This document shows, in pieces, positions 1-13,400 of a stretch of 64,000 nt of DNA. How positions within the stretch are numbered: position 1 is the stretch's first letter; every line of letters starts with the position of its first letter. A model generated the notes under the pieces. It made no database searches and was not told where the DNA came from. It worked only from the letters and a program-made list of their open reading frames with translations. This DNA is from Beroe forskalii (Eukaryota; Ctenophora; Nuda; Beroida; Beroidae): positions 1,369,001 through 1,433,000 of the forward strand of contig WFMF01000008.1 in the NCBI GenBank assembly GCA_011033025.1. The letters run 5' to 3'. The translations under genes and the position numbers were made by a program.

Positions 1-1080
1 AAGTTTTTCCGGGATTGGGGTTCATGGTGGGTGGGAGGATGGGTGTAAAGGCGGGGGCCAGATAAAGGGTGTCAAAAAAAAAGGGTGTCGGCGGTTTGGG
101 TGTCAGGGAAAATGGGTCGGGGAGGAGGGGCGAAGAAGGTGGGGGCCCGGTGGTGTTGAAAAGTGATGTAAAGGAAAAGGGGGTTGGTGTCGGCTGGGGG
201 TGTAAACAAAGTGGTCAAAAAAGGAGGTCGGGGAAAGTGGTGTAAAGGTGGTGTCGGGAAAAGGATGTCGGGGATTGGTGTAAAGGGGAAAGGGGGCGGA
301 AGAGCGGAGTCCAGAAAATTTGGGGGTAAAGGTTTAAATGGGGTTCAAAAAAGTTTTTTGGCGGGGAATGGCGTAAAGGAAAGTGGTGTAAAGGGATAAA
401 AGGGAAGGGGGGGGGTTAAAGTTTAAAGTGGGTCGGGTTTGGGGGTGTCAAAAGGGAGGAAAGGAAGGGGGGTGTCGGGAAAAGGGGGAAAAAAAATGGG
501 GGTGTGGGGGGAAAAAGAAAGTGGGGGAAAAGGGGAAAAGGGGTGCCCGGGGAAAGTGGGTCAAAAAGTGGTGTAAAGGGAAAAGCGGGTGTTGGCAAAA
601 GGGGCCGTCGAAAAGGGTGTAAAGGGAAAGTGGGCCAGAAAGAGGGTTGGTTAAAAAAATTTGGGGGCGCTTTGGGAATTGGGGGGCGGTTACGATGGCA
701 GGAAAAGGAAAAAAAAGTATTTGGCTTTTTTTGGGGGGGTGGCCGGACAAGGGAAAAAGGGATTGGCCGGGCGAAATTTGGTGTAAAGGAAAGGCGGAGG
801 AAAAATGGCGGGGAAAGGGGGCGGGAAATTTGGTTTTAAAGGGAAAATTTTTGGCGGAAAGTGGGTCTTTGGAAAATGGGGTCAAAAGTGGTGTAAAGGG
901 AAAGGGTGTAAAGGGGGGCCAAAGAGGCCTGGGCGGGTTGGGTGGTGGCGGAAATGGTGTTGGGGAAAGGGTGTAAAGGGAAAACCCGGTTGGGAAGATG
1001 GCGGGGCCAACCCAAAGGGGTGGTGGGTTAAAAGGGGGGTCAAAGGAAAAGTGGTGTCAAGCAAAGTGATGTAAAGGGAA
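1..1080. repeat. Degenerate G-rich part of a GTGGTGTCAAGG minisatellite
   Basis: The sequence is almost only G and A with fragments of the unit GTGGTGTAAAGGGAAA recurring irregularly. It grades into the clean array that follows. Homopolymer runs are long and variable, so part of the disorder may be consensus error at a contig edge rather than biology. The apparent open frames here, all rich in Lys, Gly, Trp and Cys, are products of the repeat and not genes. Confidence 0.8.
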
Positions 1081-1975
1081 AGTGGTGTCTAGGAAGAGCG
1101 GAGTCAAGCAGGAAAGTGGTGTCAAGGATAAATGTGGTCCAGGGAAAGTGGTGTCAAGGATAAGTGGTGTCAAGGATAAGTGGTGCCAGAGAAGAGTGGT
1201 TTCAAGGACAAGTGATGTCAATGAAAAGTGCTGTCAAGAAAAAGTGGTGTCAAGGAAAAGTGGTGTTAAGCAAAAGTGATGTCAAGGGAAAGTGGTGTCT
1301 TGGGAAAGTGGTGCCAGAGAAAAGTGCTGTCAAGGAAAAGTGGTGCCAAGCAAAAGTGATGTCAAGGGAAAGTGATGTCAAGGGAAAGTGGTGTCTTGGG
1401 AAAGTGGTGCCAGAGAAGAGTGGTGTCAAGGGAAAGTGGTGTAGAGGGAAAGTGGTTTCAAGGAAAAGTGATGTCAAGGTAAAGTGGTGTCAAGGAAAAG
1501 TGGTGTCAAGGAAAAGTGGTGCCAAGGAAAAGTGGTGTCAAGGAAAAGTGATGTCAAGGAAAAGTGGTGTCAAGCAAAAGTGATGTCAAGGGAAAGTGGT
1601 GTCAAGGGAAAGTGGTGTCTAGGAAGAGCGGAGTCAAGCAGGAAAGTGGTGTCAAGGATAAATGTGGTCAAGGGAAAGTGGTGTCAAGGATAAGTGGTGT
1701 CAAGGATAAGTGGTGCCAGAGAAGAGTGGTTTCAAGGAAAAGTGATGTCAAGGAAAAGTGATGTCAAGGGAAAGTGGTGTCTTGGGAAAGTGGTGCCAGA
1801 GAAGAGTGGTGTAGAGGGAAAGTGGTTTCAAGGAAAAGTGATGTCAAGGTAAAGTGGTGTCAAGAAAAAGTGGTGTCAAGGAAAAGTGGTGTCAAGGAAA
1901 AGTGATGTCAAGGGAAAGTGGTGCCTTGGGAAATTGGTGCCAGGGAAGAGTGGTGTCAAGGGAAAGTGGGGGGGG
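1081..1975. repeat. Minisatellite array, 16-bp unit (GTGGTGTCAAGGAAAA)
   Basis: Tandem copies of a 15-17 bp unit with the core GTGGTGTCAAGG run through the segment with point variants such as GTGATGTCAAGG and GTGGTGCCAGAG. A higher-order repeat is also visible: the block around 1082-1200 recurs around 1615-1740. Two further arrays of the same unit lie at 18625-18925 and 54808-55295. Open frames reading [14 protein letters not shown] are the array translated. Confidence 0.95.
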
Positions 1976-2139
1976 AAAAAATTAGGTCAACCTCCACCTA
2001 ACTTCATCCCCCTTTTCTGGGGGGGGGGGGAGCTGATGAAGCTATGAATATTCCTCGACCGAGAGGATACCACCAAGTGGTTCTCCAGACCCACCTGGAC
2101 GTTTTAAGCATATAAGAATATAACCCCCACGCCCCATTT

Positions 2140-4445
2140 TCACAACTCTTGATTGAACTCACTTGTTTCGTAATGGTCATCCTCGTCTTCAAGTTCATCC
2201 TCATCTGACTGGAAGGAAAATAATGTATTATAATCAAGATTCACAACTGCAGGAATTACTCCTAAAGACTGCATGAGACAGTGAACTTGCGCCTCGTTCA
2301 ATATGCACTAATTCGCATCTCAACTCTGCCTTATAACGATAAAATAGTAATAACAACTCACGGAGACTTGGAGGTGCGAGTCCGCTGAATCTGAATGAGG
2401 GATGAACAGCTCTGAAATATAAGAATTCGGGTTAATGATCATGAGATTACAGTGAATCAATGAGAATTCTGACCAATTTTGCTCACTTTCCGGGCAATTT
2501 CCAGAAATTACACTACATAGTTGTATTGCAAACCTGGACCTGCTATACACATATCCTATTTCTCACCTTTTCCCACCACGATCTCTGCTAACCCTCCTCA
2601 ATGCCTTTTTATAACACAAAAAGCCAGAGGGGCAGGAAAAAAGTACAGATGGAATTTTAAAGAGAGATTTGAATTCTGCGGCGTTATTTGGAAGTTGCCG
2701 ATACCGCAACGTACACCATCGCTAGAACAAGCTTGAAAGGAGTATTCATAAGCTAGCTGGTTTTTTGTTTGGTGCCATCCACTCACTGATATAAACTATG
2801 AGGATGAGATCACTAAGAAGCTAAGATAAGATGTACATCACAGAGTGCTACTAAATACCAGCCCACCTTTGCAGTAAGAGTGCTGGAGGGCGCTGACGGC
2901 GCACCACACATGAGAACACGCCGTTAGCGGGGGCACTGTCACGTGACTTCCCAGCGCCGCTGACGTCACGTCCTGGATCACGCCCACGTGACACACGCGT
3001 TGCTTCTGCCCCGCGCACAGCTCGTGCTGCAACTGGTAGTGGTGCTCGGGGAAGTTCAGCCTCACAGTAAACTGCTCCTCTGCCAAGTAGGGCTGGTAGG
3101 GGCGCAGGAAGAGGCCCAGAGACCGTAAGTCAGCGAAAGTGCCCGAAATTAGGTCGCTCCGACTGACAATTCGCGGGCTATTGTCAAGAACTTTGTTTAG
3201 AGATGAGAGTTTCTTTCGAATTTCTCGTGGCTGAAGTTCTGAAAGGCTTTTCCATGTGTTTGCGTCTACAAACCTGTCCTCTATCACAAAGCCTGAAACT
3301 TCGACAGTTTTGGCGTTTTTGTGTTTCTTAGCCAGCTTTTTAAAGCTACCCAGGGTTGATCTCAGAGATCGTCTGATAGAGCCCCCTCTTTTTGAGTCCA
3401 ACTCCATACTCTTGAAGTCGATGGCACTTCCTGCACTGCTCAGGGGAGGGAAATGGGGCAGGGACTTGTGGTTGTTATCAGGTTTAAGTCGGAGAGATGA
3501 GGTACCGGCAGGCAACGAGCAGGTGGCCATCACTTGCCTGGCGAAGTCCATGGTTTCAAACGACCGTCTTAGCGAGGGCGGAGCCGTACCTCCCACTTTG
3601 AACTTCCGGGCAAGATAAGGCGACGAAATGGCGCCAAAGACACTCCCGCTTCCGTCTGAAAAGTCCGTGAAACGGTCTGATTCGATACTGGCTTCAGAAG
3701 AGAAGGGTGTCCTGATCAAGAAGGATGGGTCTATTTGTATTTGAGGTGACAGTGATAAGGAACTTGGTTTAGGGTCAGGGGAGTTGATAAGAGTGGAGTT
3801 TAGCCCTGTTCTGCTAGCAGATTCTACGAGAGTGGTTTCTAAGTCCGTACTGCCAGGCAGGTAACATTTCATTTCGTCTTCTGAGGGGTTCAAAATCGCA
3901 CAGTTTTTCTTAGTACCAACGGATGAGGAACATTTGTCTGCCTGAGAAGTTGCCCGACTCACTTCATTAGCTGTTGAAGTTCCAGGGGAGTGTTTGTTCA
4001 GAGGCCCCCACCCGAGACAGGCGCCTCCTTCTTCCTCTTACTCCGGAATCCCCGTCTAGACAGTTGTCTCCTCTTGATGGGGACGATAGCTTCGTCTGAC
4101 GACGAATCTGACAGATTAAGCGAAGTGGAGGCGGGTATCTTCAGATCAAGAGGCAGAGATCTTGGTCTGCCATAGTGGCAAAACTCCTTCCGATCGCGAG
4201 GTTGTACCCGGTACGGGGCCACTCAACCCCGTCACATCCAAGGATTTGCGTTTTTTGAAGTACTCCAACAAGGGTCCGTACAACACGTCACACATAGACC
4301 GGGGTCTAGAGAAAGGGTCTCCCCCAGAGGGGGTTCCACTGGTTCTCCTGCAGATGTGGCGCTGAGCGGTCCCATTGGCAGCAGGAGGGTCCTTAGCAGG
4401 GGTGTAGGTGGGTCCGGTTACATTTGCAGGATGGCATATTATCAT
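2140..4445 (-). CDS. C-terminal exons of a minus-strand gene, probably the tail of the GDAP2-like gene
   Basis: Six exons keep one frame: 4445-4236, 4186-4012, 3970-2867, 2731-2705, 2411-2362 and 2208-2140, the last ending in TGA. Two of the introns are very short (4235-4187, 49 nt; 4011-3971, 41 nt). The protein part is about 544 residues: a serine-rich region with basic patches, a folded-looking stretch (GTFADLRSLGLFLRPYQPY, then a Cys-containing segment), and a strongly acidic end (SDEDELEDEDDHYETSEF). I do not recognise a family. It follows the exon at 7473-7595 on the same strand, but with the obvious donor of that exon the phase is off by one. Using an internal donor after 7537 (AAG|gtgaca) restores phase. 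Otherwise an exon is missing or this is a separate gene starting with the ATG at 4445. Confidence 0.55.
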
Positions 4446-7400
4446 CTGGGAATTATACGACTTAAATAAACCTCGGATTGGGGATAGGACATTTCAGTTT
4501 CACCTCATATTTTTCACCTCATGACACTTTACCTCATGATATTTCAACTATATAGAAATTACAAAGGTTAGGGTTATGGTTAGTGCTAGGAATGGTTCGG
4601 GTTAGGTGAGGGTTATGGTTAGGGTCAGAGGAGAGAGAGGTGAAATGTCAGGCTCCCATGTAATTCTATGCGAAATCTAAAAAATGCAACAACAACAGCA
4701 ATGAACACGGAAACATTTGGTTTCAGGTACTACCTTATCGGAAATAATAATCACGGAACTAAAACTTCAGCCAGTTGCTGTGCTTCAGCTCATCAATAAT
4801 TCGATCAATGTAATTGTAAGGGGGAGTGATGTATTGTTTAAAATGTAAGTCATTTGGTGGACAACCGATTATACAGCGTATCGTGGGACTATTATGCAAC
4901 GGGGGAGTACACTACATGGACAAAACACATTTGTGTTAACGTGTGTAGGGGAAATCACGGTCAAATGGGAAATTTGGTTAAATGGGAAATCGAAGAATGG
5001 TATATTTCAGCATATTTCAACCCCATTTGCATGATAAGACCCTTAGGACCCAACATTTAGAAAGAAATAGATGGATTCACTTTATTTGCCCCAGATATTT
5101 TCGATGTTTTCAAAAAAAGGCATCAAATTAAAATATTTTGAATCAACCACTGAAAAAACTGTCTATAAATTTGTTTCAGTGCATCAGTTCAGTTCATTCT
5201 ATGGTTATTCGTGTTCTGGAATATTTACTCTCTATGTATACTACCCTGTCTTGTACCTAAAGTAATTATAATGCGAAATTTTTGTGTTTTTCCTCCAGCC
5301 ATCATTTAAAATGGGATTTTGGTCAAATGGGATTTTGGTCAAATGGGATTACATTTTACTGTATATTTGTATATTTGGTCAAATGGGATACCAGAAAATA
5401 ATGGATGCAATAGCATCAATATCATTCCGATTTGATATCATCAAACCATATTATCCCTAGAGTTTACATCTTTCTGAAAAACATATAAATATGGAAATCA
5501 TGATGTAGAAGCTTTTTGTCTGATTAGGGCACACTATCCCCCCACGAATATACATTCCCATTTGACCAAATTTTGGGGTCAAAATTAATTCGTCTACAAC
5601 CACAAAAGAAACCACTATGGGCGATTAAACCACTGATTATATGATCAAGACAACTATAATTGTTTAAAATTTATTTGGACTATTTGATTATAAAAGCTTA
5701 AGATTCAATTTAAATTGTTGACTTAATACAAGGACAAAACATTTTGTGTTAACGTGTGTACACATGAAATCTTACACAGCACAAAACACTGAATAAATGA
5801 AGCTAATAAATCTAATATCCCATAATGAGATTATTAATGATAATCTATCATGTATAATAGTATAATGAGATAATAATAATTTATCACATAATGAGATAAT
5901 GATAATTGATTGCTGCTCGGGTGATGACATTATAAAGAAAAAATAAGATCAATTTCTAAAATATCTCTAAAAAGCTAAAATAACAAAATGTCTCCCAATG
6001 GATCCCATGATCAATGAGAGGGTACAAACTGGACAAAGACAATATTATACATACGATAGGCAGGAGAGGAAGTAAAACACAAAGCTAGATTGAATTATAT
6101 AAACATTGATCCTAGCTTGTGAAGTAATAGGAGAGGGAGACTAACTAATCAATTCCAGAAAACCCTGAATGTACATTTTATGTGATTCTTTCAGAATAAA
6201 AATGCTTCCAGTTTTTCAAAGAATCGTTGAGAACACAACGCAACTCATGAGGACCAAGCACCTAACTATAGTACTATGAGCACCTTGACGGGAGACGAAT
6301 TCAGATGGGTTTCCGGAATTCAACAATCAACGTATACGGGAAAATTCAAAGAATTGTAATGTGCCTATACGGAGTATAATAGTCAAAGATATTACGTAAT
6401 TATCATAGGACAGTGTAGAAAGTTGATGAAATTAAACTGCCTCTTTTTCGCGCGCGGGATTCATTTCTAGGAAGAGAAAGAAATCAAACACACGCCAGCT
6501 CCCCGTAGCGAATGCTGGATACAAAGCGGATCTGTGTATATTCAGTAATGTAATTATTAAATATACGCGGGGGTAATGCGTGTGTGATTAGAGTGAGTAT
6601 ACAGAGTAACTGTACGTTAAAGGATTTGGCAAGTCATCATAGAGTTGAGGGCTAATTATTCAGGAGGAAGCAGATAATTATCCAATGCATGGCCCAACAT
6701 TGAAAAGAAAAAGTTAAATTTCTGCCCCGTCCCAACAAACAGGATCACGGTTTCCAGGTTTTCACGCACCTTATTGGCATTTATTAAATCGGCTTAGAAA
6801 TTTCTATACAAGCTGCAAATACACAGCTCACTCAGCGCTGCTGGACAGCACCTCGTTCGCAAATTTCAAACCCCATGCAGTTTAAATATCGAACATGGCG
6901 TCCAAAAATCGAAATTTTACCGGCAGATGGTAGAGCTTATCATTCGATTCGTCTCGACGAGCTGATCATTCTAAGACATTTGTAATTGTTTGTCAAAATC
7001 GGATGAAAAATGGCCAAGCTTTGCAAAGCGCGCGCGCCAAAGTGGCAGTTGGCCTTTTTTGGGCCTAAAGATGGCCATTATGGCTACATTTTTGGAGATA
7101 TGAGCTTCAAACCTGTTTTGCCCATCATTTAGGTCCAAATTGATGGGCAAACCAATTTGTATGTGAATTGGACCTTATTTGGCCATTTTAGCCCATATAA
7201 TACAAACCTGCAAAAATCCACTGAATCGCCAATACCTATCACAGTTTGCGATTTTGCCCAAGTGGACTTAACACTTTGCTCAAAATCTCAACCATTTTCC
7301 AACCATTTTCCATGAAATTTTCTGGATCGCTTCGAAACTCAATTTCGCACTTATGTTATAAAACAGCAATTTAGCAATTTAGAGTTAGGCCTCCAAAAAT

Positions 7401-7472
7401 TAAGAGTCCATCGGAGCCAAAATCCCCGGTGATTTTGGCTCCGATGAGGAATGCACTGCTGAAAACCCCAAC
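4446..7472. other. Gene-free stretch with dispersed repeats
   Basis: AT-rich sequence without a convincing exon. TGGTCAAATGGGAT recurs at about 4960-4990 and 5325-5390, with an inverted copy near 5553. The phrase GACAAAACACATTTGTGTTA at 4920 recurs nearly intact at 5733. Segments near 6780-7330 (GGCCATT/AAATGGCC-like words) look like old dispersed repeats. An exon needed to correct the phase of the GDAP2-like gene could lie here, but I could not place one. Confidence 0.5.
4565..4632. repeat. Degenerate telomere-like TTAGGG tract
   Basis: GTTAGGGTTATGGTTAG and similar variants recur over about 70 bp. It is a short, impure interstitial tract and not a chromosome end. Confidence 0.5.
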
Positions 7473-10400
7473 CTGAGTAAGTGGGATCCTCGTCTCCCTG
7501 CAGGTCTCCTCCAGTAGGAGGCTGGCTGACTGTCACCTTCACTTGCTGCTCTGAGTGATCCAACACGCTGTACACCCCCTCCTCCTCCGACGCACCTGGG
7601 GAATGAGGAAATACAAGGGAGCTGAGTTTACCCACCGCACAGTGTGACTACAGCACAGTGTGGCTACCGCACAGTGTGACTACAGCACAGTGTGGCTACC
7701 GCACAGTGTGGCTACCGCCCAGTGTGGCTACCGCACAGTGTGGCTACCGCACAGTGTGGCTACCGCACAGTGTGGCTACCGCACAGTGTGGCTACCGCAC
7801 AGTGTGGCTACCGCACAGTGTGGCTACCGCACAGTGTGACTACAGCACAGTGTGACTACAGCACAGTGTGGCTACCGCACAGTGTGGCTACCGCACAGTG
7901 CGGCTACCGCACAGTGTGGCTACCGCACAGTGTGGCTACCGCACAGTGTGGCTACTCCAATCAGCGAGAAGGGTTGGTGAGAAGCTGTACACTGATTGGT
8001 CTAGCCATTGCGTGCAGAGAGAAAACTAACTTAGTCGCCTACAAGTAGAGAAGTTGTTTAGTTGTGATGATAATTGTTTCAAGATGAAAAGGAGTAAAAA
8101 GGTAACTTGGTTCCACACTTAAACTGGTTGAACCACGGTTGAAGCAACTATGCAATGTTGTATTTGGATAAAAATAGATGAAAAAGAGACATCTTAGAAA
8201 TTTATAGAATTTATAATTATAGAATAAACTTACACACACTGTTGGACACCGATTTGTCACCCGTCCGGTTTTAATTCGAAGTGCTTGATTTTTAAGATTA
8301 GCTTATCAAATATGCAGTTAACTTAAATTTCGAGTGACGAATCAGTACGGATGTGACAAACTGGTGCTCTGAGTTTTAAGAAATCCGATATTTCCACCTG
8401 AAGTAGAGTGTTTGATATTCATATAAGTCGTCTGTAGCATACAAGAAGTCAGAGCAGTGCTCATACTTAGACCTAAGTGTGTGTTCTTAGACCACTTGTT
8501 ATATCAATAAAACTTCCAGTGATGAACCGGTACAGGTGACAAATCGGTGTCTTCGGACATAATATATCAGGAACTCAACGGTTAATAATCAGCCCCGATA
8601 ACATAAATCATCAGATACAGGGGTCTGGGGTATCACCAGAAACACACAGAAATTAGAATTAGATGATATGATTATTATGACTACCCGATTGTGATTAGTG
8701 ATTCATTCTAAAGTGAAGAAACGTGGAGGAATAAACTTGCATCGAGTTCATGATTCATTTCAAGACATTTTTATAAAAATACGCTCCTCGGGGACAGTGC
8801 CTTTCCATTTGGGCCTGAAGAGTCGGGCGTTACTTTCAACTCAAATGACAGATTAACGACATAACATTGAATGACATGTATCACGACATAGGGTTTACTA
8901 AGTAAAGATCTGAGCAGCGTGACGCGGTCGGGAACTGTGTTAAAGGGTGCAGGAATAGAGGGCTGATTACTCTTCGGAGCAGGTGGCTTGCCACATGTCA
9001 TTGCTTTGTTGTCACATGTTGTCACAGCTTCGTTGTCACCTGTTGTCAATGCTTCGTTGTCATCTCCTAGATCTATGAGACTCTCCACCTGATTGTACGC
9101 CACTTCCTCCCTCTTCCTCTCATCGTTGTACTCATCCTCTGACGAGTCAGGACTGTTCCTGCTGCCAGGTGCACTGAACCCCTTAGGCCACATCAACTCA
9201 AAGTTAGACTCGTATCCGTATACAGAGAGATCAGTCACTGTGGTGGCTTTCTTAGAACTCTTCCTCGGTAAGGATGCTGGAGATCTGCTGGAATTCCTGA
9301 AGGGATTGACGGATGTTCCCGAGGAGGGGAGCAGTTGAGGGCTAAGAAAAGGGTTGGTGGATCCTTCTTTGCTGGTGGCATCCTTGAGGTACCCGTAGGG
9401 GTTATCCACACATGAGAGCTTCTTCTTGGCTGGCAAGGGAGGTGGAGTGAGCCTACTCCGGTCAGTAAACATCAGCAAATCATCCACAGAAGCACTGAGG
9501 GCGCGCCGAGGGGGTGGAGGTGAGAGGTGTTCAGTGCGACTACTGATGATATCCTCACCCGGGAAGGAGAGATCTGAGGAATACGTGATATCGGGTGGTT
9601 TGATATGATACTTGATTGCTTTAATTGGCGGGTTTAACGGAAACATGTCTACTTTATTTGTAGCATGTGATAGGTGTTATGATTAATTAAGAGTTAATAA
9701 GAAAGAGTCGGTAAAGTATGCAAGAGAAAATCAGTTCTAATTTCAGGTCATTATGTCATTGGAAAGATATAGCAAGTGATTGTAAAGGTTAGCTATTAAA
9801 GTATTAAAAGGCCAGCACATGTACTGATTGGGTTCAAAGCACAATTTTACCGAGAAGATTCTCCGAACCACCATGAGGAGATTCTTTATCAACATCAGAA
9901 CTTGGCCCAGAGTGAGTTAGCCGTAGCTCCGCGTAGAGCGACGATTCACCTCCTTTCAAGGGAAGACAATTTACACACCCTATTGATTGCAAAGTGATGC
10001 CATCATTTCCAAGGATCAGAGAATTCATTTTGTCGGATAGTACCCTTATTCAACAAATATGAGCCAAACCGAATGTGTAGCCTTGTACCCATAGCACGGC
10101 CACAGAGAGTTCTCGCGCTTTGGTTACAACAGTAGATGAATTTACCAGTTGAAATAGCACTTTCAAATAAAAGTAGGAAACTACAAATTGACTAAAATCG
10201 ATTTCATTATCATGAAATTACTAAATTATGGCAAATTATTGAAGTTTCAGACTTAGCACAACGCTACTTACTCGTTTCAAAATGCGAAACAGCTTCGTCA
10301 TATTCGTTGCCTGTACAGTGTTTTACAAGGATTCTATTGACTATTGCAGAGTAATGGAAGGCTATACTTTTTGTGTGGTAAAGGGGAATAGGGGACCATT

Positions 10401-13400
10401 ACCCTTTCAATTTCAAGATTTCAAACCCCTTCTCACCTTCAATCATGTTAGCAGTCGTGTTTATATAACGATAATAATAATTAAAGTCGTCAGTAACTTG
10501 TGAACATATTACAAAAACCTTTTCCAGTCAGCCAATTTATGAATTGATGTTGTAGATTCTTGGATGGGATTTGGGAGATTTCTTTGTACATATTATAGCT
10601 TCGTCAGATAAAAAACGAGTAGACTATAAACAGAATAAAATCGAACTGATTAGATTTAACGGGGGATATAACGCACCCCCATTATTTCAATAGGCTATGA
10701 TCACTTACTCAGAGTAGGTTTGGAAGGAGGGAGAGGCGGTAGAGGAGGTCTATCTGGTGCACTCCTTGGATCACTGCCAGTCCTGAACACGGGGGTCTTA
10801 CTAGAGTCTTCTTCCCCAGAAACTGCAGCAGCTCGCTTAGCGTACGGGGACGGCATCTTGGAGGGTCTGGCAGGAGGGCCATTAGGTGTTACTGCAGGAG
10901 GGCCATTAGGAGGGACTGCAGGTGGGCCATTAGGTGGGATTGCGGGTGGGCCAGTAGGTGGAAGTGCGGGTGGGCGAGAGGGGCTGTTGGGTGCGTCGGA
11001 GAGGGCAGGCGGGTTACTTCGCTTGGCACCTGAAATGTTGTGAGTATTAAGATTAAAGGACATTTTTAATTAAGGAAATTTTTGATAATCTGCGATGCGG
11101 AAAGGACACTACAGAGAAATTTCAAGTTCAAAAGATGTTTCCCTGGTAGACTGGTCAGTATTTGCAAGTATCTTACAAATTAAAAATTGCCATTTAGTCT
11201 GGTCAGCTAAGGCCAAAAAAGGGCTGCGGCCTGCAACGGCTTTAGAACCCTTAATGACCGGTTGCATTAGCTAGTTTTGGACCTCCTGAGTCCAAATCCG
11301 TCGAGACCCAATTTTGTTAGGTGGTGGAACATGGCGCAAATGCGCCATTTTGGCGCCATGGCGCCGAAAATGCTAACTTTGGCTAGGAAGGTCGTAGAGA
11401 CTTCGTTTTGGGCTCAAACGAACCGCAATGTGCGACTTTATATACAACTTGTTAATAAAAATATGTTCTAGAACCTTTACTTTTGAAGTTATTGAGCAAA
11501 AACCATAATATCTAGAGAAACATGCCTTCGTTTTAATAGCCCATAGCTGATAGGCATGCATGATTGTCATTATACGACAGTGAAAGATGGTCGGAGTCAT
11601 GTTTTTTAATGGCAGGCAAATATAAAATCATTTCCACATGGTAGACCTGTGCACGTCATATGGTACCTAGACAGTCATAGCGACAATACATGATAATAAT
11701 AATCAATACGTAAGTAGACAATTCCATTCTTTCTTATTGAAATTGTGATTTTCACGATTTATCTTTCTTTCTCAAAGAGAAGTCTGCTAATAAAGTTTAT
11801 GAAACTCCCTGTCAATTGTTAATAAATCTTGAAGTACGCTTCTTTGAACTGCAGAAATTTCAATGCAGACAGCAGATCTGCATTGCAGTCTGTCGTACCA
11901 CCTCAAGCAGCTCTATCGCAAGTACCACGATGTGAAACAGAATGGATGGTGCAAGTGCTGTAGAAAAACCAAGTTTGCCATCCTTGCATAGTGCGGATTA
12001 ATTCAAGGCTCACGCCTCATGAAAGCTTGGATTGTTTTGATCTATGCATTATTTAGGAAGGTATGTAAACTTTTGCATTGCCTGATCACCTTCTTTCGAA
12101 TGCTTGGTTTTGTTTTCCATATAAACTTATAAACTTATAAAATTATAATCATATAAGCATTTATCATTTATTCGACAACAAATGTGAACTTTCCTGTGGG
12201 TTGGTTTGAAATTCCAGCTTCTTCAAGATTTCGACTGCTTTTTCCAACACTATTACTCAATTAATGAACCCAATTTTAGAAACGGAACTTGGTTGTATTG
12301 GCGAAAGACGTGACGCAATTGTACAAATTGCGAGAAATGACAATTGGAATATTGAAACTTGTGCTAAGAAAACTAGAAATTGTCACTCCAGACATCAGCT
12401 CTTTCTTGTCCCAAATACAATCGTCATATAGTTCAAATAAAAGTAAAGAAGAATCAAAAACTTTCACATCTAAATTCGTGAATGATTGTATTAAACTCAA
12501 ACAATCAATAACTACCAATCCATTTGATGATACACCACTTCATAAACTGAATACTGCGATAATCTTTTCTGAAGAAACTGTACAAGCTATGAACGATGTT
12601 TTTGTGGTTGGTGAAAAGCAGAAAACAACCTTTATTGAAGATCGATTGGTGTTTGGAAAAAGTGATGTGATGGATACTTTAACAAAAAATAACTTGGCCT
12701 TGCCAAGCTGTTGTAATGCTCATAAGAGTGCACCAGTAGCCCGTACACTGACCTCCAAAACCTTGATAAAGTTAAGAGAAGCAGCTGAAAAACGAAAAGA
12801 TTTGGCCTTAAAAGTCTTTGAATCTGATTTTACTGGTAGGTACTAGGTATGGTTCATTACGTATCTTTTGATCACTTTATCAGTATTTCAACTTTGCTTG
12901 CCAGAGCTTCAGCTTTTTAAGTTTTTATTCTTCTGTTAACCATTTTATTACAGTATGACAGAAACAAAAAACATTTTTTCATTTTCTAAATTTCAGGTGG
13001 TCCTAATTGTTTTTTCAAGAAACTTGTGATATTGAAGAGAGAATAGACTCATATGTGGTAGATCTGGGCAGTATCCAAGTAGCCCGACACACTTAATAGA
13101 CGTCTACTATCTCGATAGTAGACGTCTATTAACACTTAATAGACGTCTACTAACTCTTAATAGAAGTCCACTATCTCGGTAATAGACGTCTATTACGAGT
13201 TAGTGGACGTCGATTAACAGGTAATAGAAGTCCACTATCTGGTTAATAGACGTAGACGTCTCAATAGACGTCGAAGTCCACTATCGACTTAGTGGACCTC
13301 CCATCATGCAGCCAAACTAATCAGCACGAATTCATATGCAGTTTGGAGTCTAATGTGGACGTCCACTATCTAGATTGATCTAATTAGCTGAATTAGGAGA

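Noticed and set aside
184-1761. Several open frames reading [14 protein letters not shown]-like repeats
   Set aside because: They are the 16-bp minisatellite translated. Frame and composition follow the repeat, and the same peptides appear at the other two arrays.
7658-8048. 118-residue frame of WLPHSVATAQCGYRT repeats
   Set aside because: A 16-bp tandem repeat reads through in all three frames; there is no start context or splice evidence.
9834-10028. Minus-strand 64-residue frame lying between two GDAP2-like exons
   Set aside because: It has a possible donor but no good acceptor, and including it would introduce a stop in the phase required.
10720-11043. Plus-strand frame rich in GGPLGGTAGG
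   Set aside because: It is the antisense of the proline-rich exon 11029-10709, which has proper splice sites and phase.
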